Below, in pieces: positions 1 to 6,875 of a stretch of 17,073 nt of DNA. The position numbers and the translations under genes are program-made. Numbering within the stretch: position 1 is the first letter of the stretch; each line of letters begins with the position of its first letter. Source of the DNA: Betaproteobacteria bacterium (lineage in GTDB: Bacteria > Pseudomonadota > Gammaproteobacteria > Burkholderiales > SG8-39); assembly GCA_029865405.1 (NCBI GenBank), contig JAOUGZ010000015.1, positions 1 to 17,073 of the forward strand, written 5' to 3'. Under the pieces are notes generated by a model. The model was not told the DNA's origin and did no database searches. It saw only the letters and a list, made by a program, of their open reading frames with translations.

Positions 1-615
1 GTCGAGCACGCCGGGGTTGGGCTCGCAGCGCATGAGGTTCCTCGGCATGTAGTCGCGATGCACGTACACCTGCGGCTGCGCCAGCGCGCTTGCCACCAGC
101 GCCGCGCACAGCGCCTCCCATGACGTGCGCTGCGCCGCGCTCAGCTCGCGGCCCAGGTGGCGGCCTACGTACCACTCGGGAAACAGGGCCAGCTCCCGGC
201 GCAGCAGCGCCTCGTCGTAGGCCGGCAGCATCGCGGGGCGCGTGGCGAGCTGCCACTTGAGGAGCGCGGCTATGGCGTCGCGCATCAGCGCGTCGGCGTT
301 TTCCGCGTTCAGCGCATCGAGGTAGGTGACGGCGCCCAGGTCGGTGAGCAGCAGGAAGCCCTGCGCCAGATCCTGCGCGTGCACTTCAGGCGCGTTCACG
401 CCCGCGGCGCGCAGCAGCTGCGCGACGTGCACGAACGCGGCGCAGTCCTCGTGCTCGGGCGGCGCGTCCATGGCGATGAAGCTGCGCGCGTCGGCGCAGG
501 TGACGCGAAAATATCGGCGGAAGCTGGCATCGGCCGACGCCGGCGCGAGGGTGAAGTCCGGGGCGCCGAGCGGCCCGGCGAGCCAGCGCCTGAGCGCAGT
601 GAGCCTTTGATCCAC
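1..615 (-). CDS. amgK: AmgK-type N-acetylmuramate/N-acetylglucosamine kinase, 5' part (runs off left edge)
   Basis: The first 205 codons of an aminoglycoside-phosphotransferase-fold kinase are present; I translated them by hand from a GTG at 615-613. AmgK phosphorylates MurNAc and GlcNAc at the anomeric position in the cytoplasm, feeding peptidoglycan recycling to UDP-MurNAc through the partner MurU. Visible signatures are an N-terminal ADASFRRYFRV (about residues 28-38), matching the SFRRYFR-like nucleotide-binding strand of the family, and the catalytic loop VHRDYMPRNLM (185-195) with Asp188 and Asn193. The window ends at Asp205, where the metal-binding segment of the kinase begins; about 130 residues are missing if it has the usual length near 340. 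GTG was chosen because the family alignment begins there and no ATG lies just upstream. It is divergent from lptD, as amgK-murU is in pseudomonads and many betaproteobacteria, so murU is expected beyond the edge. An unassigned phosphotransferase of the same family is the alternative. Confidence 0.85.
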   Translation of the reverse strand, partial: MDQRLTALRRWLAGPLGAPDFTLAPASADASFRRYFRVTCADARSFIAMDAPPEHEDCAAFVHVAQLLRAAGVNAPEVHAQDLAQGFLLLTDLGAVTYLDALNAENADALMRDAIAALLKWQLATRPAMLPAYDEALLRRELALFPEWYVGRHLGRELSAAQRTSWEALCAALVASALAQPQVYVHRDYMPRNLMRCEPNPGVLD

Positions 616-682
616 GAGTTGCGTTGCGCCTGGCGCGGAATTGTGCGATTTTACACGCAAAGGTCGGACCCACTCCCCGTTC
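616..682. promoter_or_regulatory. divergent intergenic region between amgK and lptD, putative promoters
   Basis: These 67 bases are the only space for promoters of the two divergent genes. The most AT-rich part is GATTTTACA around 647-655. Read on the minus strand it gives TAAAAT (653-648), a 5/6 match to a -10 box, 32 bases upstream of the amgK GTG. No good -35 sits at the right distance on either strand. On the plus strand TTGCGC (624-629) lies 17 bases from the poor hexamer GATTTT. The lptD start has no clear Shine-Dalgarno. Assignment as a promoter region is inference from gene orientation plus base composition. Confidence 0.35.
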
Positions 683-2932
683 ATGCAGCGTACTCCAGCG
701 CGTAAGCTGGCCACCCAGGTTGCCGGCTGCGCGTCGCTGATCGCTGCGTTCGCCGCAGCGGCGCAGCAGCCCGCGCCGCAGATGCCCGCGCCGCAGGAGC
801 CGACGACCATCGACGCGCAATCCATCGAGGGCATCTCGGGCCTGGAAGTGACGGCGCGCGGCGGCGTGGAATTCCGGCAGGGCGATTTCGCCGTCTACGC
901 CGAGTATCTGAAGTTCAACCGCGAGTTCGGCCGCCTCGACGCCGAGGGCGGCGTGCGCATCGTGCAGGGCGCAGACCGCTTCTTCGGGCCGCGCCTCAGC
1001 TACGATACGACGACGCACACGGGCGTGCTCGACGCGCCCACGTTCATCATGCGGCGCCAGCAAGTCGCGCGCGGCGGCGCCGAGCGCATCGAGTTCCTGG
1101 CGCGCGACCGGTTTCGCCTGAGCGGCGCGCATTTCACGACCTGCGAGCCGGGCAACGACGACTGGCGGCTCGAGTCGCGGGAGCTCGAGCTCGACTACGC
1201 CGAAGACGAGGGCGTGGCGCGCGGCGCGCGCCTGCGCTTTCTCGATACCACCATCCTCGGCACGCCCTATTTCAGCTTTCCGCTGGAGAACCGGCGCCGC
1301 AGCGGCCTGCTCGCCCCGCACTATTCGCAGACCACGCTGCGCGGCGGCGAGCTCACCGTGCCGTACTACTGGAACATCGCGCCCGAGCAGGACGCCACCC
1401 TCACGCCCACCTTCATGTCCAAGCGCGGCGAGCAGCTGAAGACGCAGTACCGCTACCTCGGCGCGAGCTACTACGGCGAAGCGCGCCTGGAGTACCTGCC
1501 GGAGGACAAGCTGCTCGGCGTTTCGCGCACCGGCTACTCCGTGCAGCACGAGCAGCGCTTCACCCCGGCGCTCACCGCCAAGGTGGACATGAACCATGTC
1601 TCCGACGACCGCTATTTCGTCGACCTGTACAGCAACGTGCGCCAGGTGTCGACCGGCAACCTGCAGCGCGACGGCTACCTGCAGTACGTGCGCGATTTCG
1701 GCGGCACCGGCCTCACGCTGCAGTCCCGGGTGCAGCGCTTTCAGACGCTGCAGGACCCGCTCGCGCCGATCGTTCCGCCCTATCACCGCGTGCCGCAGAT
1801 CAACCTGTCGGTCACGCGCAACGACATGGCCGGCGCGTTCGACGCCGCGCTGCCGCTGGAGTACGCGCGCTTCACGCATCCCACGCTGGTCGAGGGCGAA
1901 AGAAGCACCGTCAATCCGGTGCTCGCCGCGCCGCTCACTGCGCCGGGGTACTTCTTCACGCCCAGGCTGGGCGCGCGCCACGCGCGCTATGAGCTGATTC
2001 GCACAACGGCGGGCCAGCCCGAGCGCCAGACGGTCAGCATCCCCTGGTTCAGCCTGGACAGCGGCCTGCTGTTCGAGCGCCAGTCGCGCTGGTTCGGCGA
2101 GCGGCTGACGCAGACCCTCGAGCCGCGCCTGTTCTACGTGTACGCGCCGTACCGCGACCAGTCGCAGCTGCCGCTGTTCGACACGGCGCTCGCCGACTTC
2201 AACTACGCGCAGCTCTTCTCGGAGAACCGCTTCATCGGCGGCGACCGCTTCGGCGACGCCAACCAGATCACGCTGGCGCTCACCTCGCGCCTGCTGAACG
2301 AGCGCGGCGAGGAGCGGCTGCGCGCCACCCTCGGGCAGCGCTACTACTTCGACGAAGAGCGCGTCGGCCTGACGTCCTCGACGGTGCTGCGCACGTCGAG
2401 CGAATCGGACTGGCTCGCTTCGGCGGGCGGGCGCTTCGCGCGCCACTGGACCTTCGACGGCACGATGCAGTACAACCCGCGCGACGCGCGCACCGAACGC
2501 TACGGCCTGCAGCTGCGCTACGCGCCCGAGATCGCCAAGGTGATCAACTACAGCTACCGCTTCAACCGCGACCTGGTGCGCCAGTGGGATCTTTCCGCGC
2601 AGTGGCCGGTCCAAGCCGGCTGGTATGCGATCGGACGCTACAATTACTCGCTGGCCGACCGGCGCCTGCTCGAGGCGCTGGGCGGTTTCGAGTACAACGG
2701 CGGCTGCTGGGTGTTCCGCGCGGTGTTCCAGCGCGTGCAGGCGGCCACCGACGTGACCTCGAAGGCGATTTTCTTCCAGCTCGAATTCAACGGCCTCGGC
2801 CAGATCGGCTCCAACGAAACGGTGAACCTGTTCCGCCGCAGCGTCCCGGGCTATTCGGTGACCAACCCGCGCGACCAGACGCTGGTGCCGCCCGGCGTGC
2901 AGGCGCCGCTGCCTTTCGAGCAGGCGTTCTGA
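683..2932 (+). CDS. lptD: LPS-assembly protein LptD, outer-membrane translocon barrel
   Basis: LptD with the lipoprotein LptE forms the outer-membrane end of the Lpt bridge and inserts LPS into the outer leaflet. The 749-residue product starts at ATG 683: a basic n-region (MQRTPARK), a hydrophobic stretch and cleavage probably after AAA near residue 27, followed by a Pro/Gln-rich linker. The N-terminal OstA/LptA-like jellyroll (about 40-150) includes ITARGGVEF-type strands. The conserved PLENRRRSGLLAPHY motif at the start of the barrel domain and the C-terminal strands containing YNGGCWVFR fit the family. Only two cysteines remain after signal removal, Cys154 and Cys675, against four in E. 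coli, so a single interdomain disulfide is expected. An upstream in-frame start (641) would precede the signal peptide and was rejected. Its stop overlaps the surA start by one base. Confidence 0.96.
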   Translation: MQRTPARKLATQVAGCASLIAAFAAAAQQPAPQMPAPQEPTTIDAQSIEGISGLEVTARGGVEFRQGDFAVYAEYLKFNREFGRLDAEGGVRIVQGADRFFGPRLSYDTTTHTGVLDAPTFIMRRQQVARGGAERIEFLARDRFRLSGAHFTTCEPGNDDWRLESRELELDYAEDEGVARGARLRFLDTTILGTPYFSFPLENRRRSGLLAPHYSQTTLRGGELTVPYYWNIAPEQDATLTPTFMSKRGEQLKTQYRYLGASYYGEARLEYLPEDKLLGVSRTGYSVQHEQRFTPALTAKVDMNHVSDDRYFVDLYSNVRQVSTGNLQRDGYLQYVRDFGGTGLTLQSRVQRFQTLQDPLAPIVPPYHRVPQINLSVTRNDMAGAFDAALPLEYARFTHPTLVEGERSTVNPVLAAPLTAPGYFFTPRLGARHARYELIRTTAGQPERQTVSIPWFSLDSGLLFERQSRWFGERLTQTLEPRLFYVYAPYRDQSQLPLFDTALADFNYAQLFSENRFIGGDRFGDANQITLALTSRLLNERGEERLRATLGQRYYFDEERVGLTSSTVLRTSSESDWLASAGGRFARHWTFDGTMQYNPRDARTERYGLQLRYAPEIAKVINYSYRFNRDLVRQWDLSAQWPVQAGWYAIGRYNYSLADRRLLEALGGFEYNGGCWVFRAVFQRVQAATDVTSKAIFFQLEFNGLGQIGSNETVNLFRRSVPGYSVTNPRDQTLVPPGVQAPLPFEQAF

Positions 2933-4218
2933 TGCCGCGCCTAGCCGCCTGCCTGCTGCTCCTGGTCGCGGCGCTGCCCGCCGGGGCGCGCGACGCCGTG
3001 CTCGTCGACCGCGTCGTCGCCGTCGTCAACAAGGACGTGATCACGCTCACCGAGCTCGCCGAGCGCACGGCGCGGGCCGAGGCCGAGCTGCGGCGCCAGC
3101 GCATCGCGGCGCCCGAGCGCACGGCGCTCGAGCGCCAGGTGCTCGAGCGCCTGGTGCTCGACAAGGCGCAGGTGCAGCTCGCGGAGAGCACCGGCATGCG
3201 GGTGGACGCGCTGCAGCTCGATCGCGCGGTGCAGCGCGTCGCCGAGAACAACGGCATGGCGCTGGCCGAGTTCCGCCGCGCGCTCGAGCGCGACGGCGTC
3301 GACTTCGAGAGTTTCCGCGCGGAGCTGCGCCAGCAGATCCTGCTCGCGCGCCTGCGCGAGCGCGAGGTGGACGACCGCGTGCAGGTGAGCGAGGCCGAGA
3401 TCGACGCCTACCTGCTGGAGCACAAGGCGAGCCTGGCGAGCGCCATCGAGTACGACGTGGCGCACATCCTGGTGCGCGTGCCGGAGCAGGCGCGGCCCGA
3501 GCAGGTGGAGCAGGCGCGCGTGCGCGCGGCGCGCGTGCGCGAGGAGGCGCAAGGCGGCGCCGACTTCGCGCGCCTCGCAGCGAGCCACTCGGACGCCGGC
3601 GACGCATTGCAGGGCGGGGCGCTCGGCTGGCGCACGCCGGGACGGCTGCCGGAGCTGTTCGCCGAAGCGCTGGGCGACATGCAGCCGGGCGCGGTGAGCG
3701 CGCTGCTGCGCAGCCCGGCGGGCTTTCACGTGGTGAAGCTCCTCGGGCGGCGCGGGGCCGGCGCCGCGGCGCCGGTCACGCAGACGCGCGCGCGCCACAT
3801 CCTCGTCAAGACGAACGAGATCGTGTCCGAGGAAGACGCGCGCCGGCGCCTGCTGGGGCTGCGCGAACGCATCGCCGCCGGCGCCGATTTCGCCGAGCTG
3901 GCGCGGCTGAACTCCGAGGACGGCACCGCCGCGCGCGGCGGCGAGCTCGGCTGGGTCTATCCCGGCGACACGGTGCCGGAGTTCGAGCGCGCCATGCACG
4001 CGCTCGCGCCCGGCGAGCTCAGCCAGCCGGTGCGCTCGCCCTTCGGCTTTCACCTGATCGAGGTGCAGGAGCGGCGCGCCGCCGACATGAGCGCGGAGCG
4101 CCAGCGCCTGCAGGCGCGCCAGGCTTTGCGCGAACGCAAGGCCGACGAGGCCTTCCAGGACTGGCTGCGGCAGCTGCGCGATCGCACCTACGTCGAGCTG
4201 CGGCTCGAAGAGCGCTGA
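2932..4218 (+). CDS. surA: periplasmic chaperone / peptidyl-prolyl isomerase SurA
   Basis: SurA escorts unfolded outer-membrane proteins, LptD among them, across the periplasm. The product has 428 residues, the same size as E. coli SurA. It shows a signal peptide (MPRLAACLLLLVAALPAGA, 1-19), a helical N-terminal chaperone domain opening with VDRVVAVVNKDVIT (25-38), and two parvulin PPIase domains, about 172-273 (YDVAHILV to GFHVVKLL) and 284-382 (TRARHILV to GFHLIEV), then a C-terminal helix. The ATG lies within TGATG, sharing one base with the lptD stop, which suggests translational coupling with its main client. The linker between the parvulin domains is Gly/Ala-rich (RRGAGAAAP) and is encoded by a perfect GC palindrome. 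The whole reading frame is open further upstream inside lptD, but the signal peptide fixes the start. Confidence 0.96.
   Translation: MPRLAACLLLLVAALPAGARDAVLVDRVVAVVNKDVITLTELAERTARAEAELRRQRIAAPERTALERQVLERLVLDKAQVQLAESTGMRVDALQLDRAVQRVAENNGMALAEFRRALERDGVDFESFRAELRQQILLARLREREVDDRVQVSEAEIDAYLLEHKASLASAIEYDVAHILVRVPEQARPEQVEQARVRAARVREEAQGGADFARLAASHSDAGDALQGGALGWRTPGRLPELFAEALGDMQPGAVSALLRSPAGFHVVKLLGRRGAGAAAPVTQTRARHILVKTNEIVSEEDARRRLLGLRERIAAGADFAELARLNSEDGTAARGGELGWVYPGDTVPEFERAMHALAPGELSQPVRSPFGFHLIEVQERRAADMSAERQRLQARQALRERKADEAFQDWLRQLRDRTYVELRLEER
3758..3775. repeat. 18-bp perfect GC palindrome inside surA
   Basis: The bases CCGGCGCCGCGGCGCCGG equal their own reverse complement. They encode part of the Gly/Ala linker between the two parvulin domains. 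Symmetry stops at the flanking bases. It is probably a by-product of GCG/GGC codon use, and no function is claimed. Confidence 0.5.
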
Positions 4219-4220
4219 GC

Positions 4221-5120
4221 GTGGCGACGATCGCGCTCACGTCGGGCGAGCCGGCGGGCATCGGCCCTGAGCTGTGCGTGGCAGCGGCGCGCAGGTTTCG
4301 CGGCGCGCGGCTGGTGGTCATCGGCGATCGCGCCTTGTTGCGCGGATGCCCGCGCATCGAGCACGTACCGCTCGCCGCGCCGCGCCGGGCCGGCAAGCTC
4401 GATCCGGCGAACAGCCCCTACGTGCTCGCGCTCCTGGATCGCGCGATCGCGGGATGCCTCGCCGGGGAGTACGACGCCATGGTGACGGCGCCCGTGCACA
4501 AGGGCGTGATCAACGACGCCGGCATCGCCTTCACCGGGCACACCGAGTACCTGGCCGCCAAGGCGCGCGCGCCGCTTGCGGTGATGATGCTGGTGGGCGG
4601 GGGCCTGCGGGTCGCGCTTGCCACCACCCACTTGCCGCTGGCCGAGGTGCCGCGCGCGATCACGCGCGCAGGGCTGCTCGAGACGCTGCGCGTGCTGCAC
4701 GCCGACCTGAGGAAAAGGTTCGGTATCCGCCGACCGCGCATCCTTGTCTCGGGCCTCAATCCGCACAGCGGCGAGTCGGGCCACCTCGGCACCGAGGAGC
4801 GCGACACGATCGCGCCGGCGATCGCCGAGGCGCGAAAGCTCGGCATCGCGGTCGAAGGCCCGATACCCGCGGATACGCTGTTCGTGCCGGCGCGGCTCAA
4901 GCGCGCCGACTGCGCGCTCGCCCTGTATCACGACCAGGGCCTGCCGGTGCTGAAGTACGCGAGCTTCGGCCGCGGCGTGAACGTGACGCTCGGCCTGCCG
5001 TTCGTGCGCACCTCGGTCGATCACGGCACCGCGCTCGACATCGCGGGCAAGGGCCGGGCCGATGCCGGCAGCCTTCTCGAGGCGCTCAAGCTTGCGCGCA
5101 GGCTCGCATCGACCGCGTAA
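4221..5120 (+). CDS. pdxA: 4-hydroxythreonine-4-phosphate dehydrogenase PdxA
   Basis: PdxA oxidises 4-phospho-hydroxy-L-threonine with NAD in the deoxyxylulose-5-phosphate-dependent route to pyridoxal phosphate. The 299-residue product opens with LTSGEPAGIGPEL (6-18), the family signature. It carries the three divalent-metal histidines His137 (TTHLPL), His182 (LNPHSGE) and His237 (YHDQGL); their spacing of 45 and 55 residues equals that of E. coli His166, His211 and His266. The C-terminal RTSVDHGTALDIAGKG (263-278) is also typical. It is about 30 residues shorter than the E. coli enzyme, mainly before the first metal ligand. The start is GTG, two bases after the surA stop; no ATG fits the conserved N-terminus. 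The surA-pdxA-rsmA order is the common proteobacterial one. Confidence 0.95.
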   Translation: MATIALTSGEPAGIGPELCVAAARRFRGARLVVIGDRALLRGCPRIEHVPLAAPRRAGKLDPANSPYVLALLDRAIAGCLAGEYDAMVTAPVHKGVINDAGIAFTGHTEYLAAKARAPLAVMMLVGGGLRVALATTHLPLAEVPRAITRAGLLETLRVLHADLRKRFGIRRPRILVSGLNPHSGESGHLGTEERDTIAPAIAEARKLGIAVEGPIPADTLFVPARLKRADCALALYHDQGLPVLKYASFGRGVNVTLGLPFVRTSVDHGTALDIAGKGRADAGSLLEALKLARRLASTA

Positions 5121-5853
5121 GCGGTTCGGCCAGCACTTCCTGCACGATGCGGCGGTGGTGCGGCGCATCGTCGAGGCGATTGCGCCGGGCGAGGAGGATT
5201 TCATCGTCGAGATCGGCCCGGGCGAGGGCGTGCTGACGCGGCCGCTCGCCGGGCGCGTCGCGCGCCTGGAGGCGATCGAGATCGACCGCGACCTTGCCGG
5301 CGCGCTCGCCGCCGAGGGCGTCACGGTGCACGTCGCCGATGCGCTCGAATTCGATTTCGGCCGGCTGCCCCAGGGCACGCGCGTCGTCGGCAACCTGCCC
5401 TACAACATCTCCACGCCGCTCCTCTTTCACCTCGCCCGGTTCGCGGACCGCCTGCGCGATCTGCATTTCATGCTGCAGCGGGAAGTGGTGGAACGCATGG
5501 TGGCGCGGCCCTCGACGCCGGCCTACGGGCGCCTGTCGGTGATGCTGCAGGCGCGCTTCGCCATGCAGAAGCTGTTTCACGTCGCCGCCGGCGCGTTTCG
5601 CCCCCCGCCCAAGGTGGAGTCGGCGCTGGTCCGGCTGGTGCCCCTCGCCGAGCCCCTGGACCTCGGCGCGCCGCAGTTCGGCGACGTCGTGCGCCGGGCG
5701 TTCAGCGCGCGGCGCAAGACGCTGCGCAACGCGCTCGGCCTGGCGGCCGAGGCGCTCGAGGCGCTCGGCATCGACCCGCGGCTGCGCCCGGAGAACCTGT
5801 CCCCGCAGGACTACGTACGGATTGCGCGGCGCAGCATTTCGCTCCATTGTTGA
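5062..5853 (+). CDS. rsmA: 16S rRNA dimethyladenosine transferase RsmA (KsgA)
   Basis: RsmA dimethylates two adjacent adenines near the 3' end of 16S rRNA (A1518 and A1519 in E. coli numbering) late in 30S assembly, using S-adenosylmethionine. From ATG 5062 the protein has 263 residues, with RKRFGQHFL (19-27), SAM motif I IGPGEG (51-56), acidic EIDRD (73-77), catalytic NLPYNIS (111-117), PPPKVES (181-187) and FSARRKTLRN (214-223). The start is uncertain. ATG 5062 lies 59 bases inside pdxA and gives 22 residues before FGQ, rather long; a TTG at 5092, preceded by GAGG about 10 bases upstream, gives 12 residues, closer to the family. No ATG lies nearer. Its last codons overlap the -35 box of the sodC promoter. 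Confidence 0.93.
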   Translation: MPAAFSRRSSLRAGSHRPRKRFGQHFLHDAAVVRRIVEAIAPGEEDFIVEIGPGEGVLTRPLAGRVARLEAIEIDRDLAGALAAEGVTVHVADALEFDFGRLPQGTRVVGNLPYNISTPLLFHLARFADRLRDLHFMLQREVVERMVARPSTPAYGRLSVMLQARFAMQKLFHVAAGAFRPPPKVESALVRLVPLAEPLDLGAPQFGDVVRRAFSARRKTLRNALGLAAEALEALGIDPRLRPENLSPQDYVRIARRSISLHC

Positions 5854-5879
5854 GAACCCGGAAGCTCGCCGAGTACAAT
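5850..5879 (+). promoter_or_regulatory. sigma70-like promoter for sodC
   Basis: TTGAGA (5850-5855, 5/6 match to TTGACA) and TACAAT (5874-5879, 5/6 match to TATAAT) are separated by 18 bases. This is the best promoter-like pair I saw in the window, and it stands out in GC-rich surroundings. Transcription would start near 5886, leaving a leader of about 26 bases before the sodC ATG. The -35 box overlaps the rsmA stop codon. Confidence 0.65.
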
Positions 5880-5897
5880 CGCCTCGCACCCTGACTC

Positions 5898-5903
5898 GAG
5901 GAG
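5898..5903 (+). promoter_or_regulatory. strong Shine-Dalgarno of sodC
   Basis: GAGGAG ends 8 bases before the ATG at 5912. It fixes the sodC start at 5912 rather than at in-frame upstream codons, and is far stronger than the ribosome sites of neighbouring genes. Confidence 0.75.
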
Positions 5904-5911
5904 ACGGAAAA

Positions 5912-6430
5912 ATGAAAGCGGGACACATGATCGTGCTGCTGGCGGCGGCTGCCCTGGCGGGCTGTCAGACGATGTCGGACGATCCGCCGCGGGCCACCGC
6001 CGGCCTCGAGGCGACCAAGGGCAACAAGACGGTCGGCGAAGTCACCTTCGAGCAGGTGGGGGGCAAGGTGCGCGTCACCGCGCAGATCATCAATCTGAAG
6101 CCGAACCAGGAGCACGGGTTTCATATTCACGAGGTGGGCGATTGCAGCTCGGGAGACGGCATGAGCGCCAAGGGCCACTTCAACCCCTATGGCAAGCCGC
6201 ACGGACCGCAGGGCGGCGAGCACCATGCCGGGGACATGCCCAACCTCAAGGCCGACGCAAAGGGCCGCGCCAAACTGGCTGCGGATCTCGACGTCGTCAC
6301 CGTGACCGCGGGTCCGGCGAGCATCATCGGCCGCGCGGTGGTCGTGCATGCCGACCCGGACGACTACAACACGCAGCCCACCGGCAACGCGGGCGCGCGC
6401 CTCGCCTGCGGGGTGATCAAGGCGGGCTGA
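5912..6430 (+). CDS. sodC: Cu/Zn superoxide dismutase, predicted lipoprotein
   Basis: SodC dismutates superoxide outside the cytoplasm, protecting the envelope. The 172-residue product has a lipoprotein signal peptide: hydrophobic IVLLAAAALAGC with lipobox LAGC (15-18) and Gln at +2, which favours outer-membrane sorting. Every expected metal ligand is present. Copper is bound by His71, His73, bridging His89 and His146; zinc by His89, His97, His105 and Asp108. The disulfide pair is Cys78 and Cys166, and the electrostatic-guidance arginine is Arg163 in GARLACGVI. It has its own promoter and Shine-Dalgarno and is followed directly by an intrinsic terminator, so it is probably an independent unit between the rsmA block and the gloA block. 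It looks somewhat less GC-extreme than its neighbours, though I did not count. Function is secure; substrate lipid and final membrane are inference. Confidence 0.95.
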   Translation: MKAGHMIVLLAAAALAGCQTMSDDPPRATAGLEATKGNKTVGEVTFEQVGGKVRVTAQIINLKPNQEHGFHIHEVGDCSSGDGMSAKGHFNPYGKPHGPQGGEHHAGDMPNLKADAKGRAKLAADLDVVTVTAGPASIIGRAVVVHADPDDYNTQPTGNAGARLACGVIKAG

Positions 6431-6453
6431 GCGGGATCAGGGACCGACCCGAG

Positions 6454-6479
6454 AAAGGGCGCCGGCAGGCGCCCTTTTT
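6454..6479 (+). terminator. intrinsic terminator after sodC, in the convergent gap with gloA
   Basis: The stem GGGCGCC (6457-6463) pairs with GGCGCCC (6468-6474) around the loop GGCA. AAA (6454-6456) extends it by pairing with TTT, and the plus strand ends in five T (6475-6479). It terminates the plus-strand block 23 bases after the sodC stop. The stem could also act on the minus strand, where only a TTT run follows. The last T is also the final base of the gloA stop codon. Confidence 0.9.
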
Positions 6480-6865
6480 CATTTCTTGCGCTCGATGAAC
6501 TCGATCTTGTAGCCGTCGGGATCCTCGACGAAGGCGATCACCGTGGTGCCGCCCTTCACCGGGCCGGCCTCGCGCGTCACCTTGCCGCCCTTGGCGCGCA
6601 CGGCCGCGCAGGTCTTCGCCGCATCGTCGACTTCGAGCGCCACGTGCCCGTAGGCGCTACCCAGGTCGTACTGGCCCACGCCGTAGTTGTAGGTGAGCTC
6701 GAGCACCGACGCGCGCGACTCGTCGTCGTAGCCGACGAAGGCGAGCGAGTACTTCTGGTCGGGCCGGTCGGTGGTGCGCAGCACCTTCATGCCGAGCACC
6801 TCCGTATAGAACTTCACGGCGCGCTCCATGTTTCCGACGCGCAGCATGGTGTGGAGAATTCGCAT
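6479..6865 (-). CDS. gloA: lactoylglutathione lyase (glyoxalase I)
   Basis: GloA isomerises the hemithioacetal of methylglyoxal and glutathione to S-lactoylglutathione in the cytoplasm. The 128-residue product begins [12 protein letters not shown]. It has the four metal ligands at exactly the E. coli positions: His5, Glu56, His74 and Glu122. That pattern predicts a nickel- or cobalt-preferring small bacterial enzyme, by analogy with E. coli. [14 protein letters not shown] (112-125) is the usual C-terminal glyoxalase signature. The start is the ATG at 6865; an in-frame ATG at 6937 adds 24 basic residues absent from the family and lies inside plsC. It is the last gene of the minus-strand block, 10 bases after plsC, and its stop abuts the sodC terminator. 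Confidence 0.95.
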   Translation of the reverse strand: MRILHTMLRVGNMERAVKFYTEVLGMKVLRTTDRPDQKYSLAFVGYDDESRASVLELTYNYGVGQYDLGSAYGHVALEVDDAAKTCAAVRAKGGKVTREAGPVKGGTTVIAFVEDPDGYKIEFIERKK

Positions 6866-6875
6866 GGGGTCCAGT

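Noticed and set aside
719..730. VAGC lipobox-like motif in the LptD signal peptide (Cys16)
   Set aside because: The hydrophobic stretch before the Cys is too short and polar (LATQ), and the main hydrophobic run follows it. LptD is a barrel with a type I signal peptide.
386..2614. 742-codon open frame on the minus strand opposite lptD
   Set aside because: It is Arg/Ala/Val/Leu-rich with no domain, and lies exactly antisense to a clear lptD. High third-position GC removes stops from antisense frames. It also crosses the amgK start in the wrong frame.
2941..4053. 370-codon open frame on the minus strand opposite surA
   Set aside because: Antisense shadow of SurA, with a repetitive Arg/Ala/Leu/His composition and no motif.
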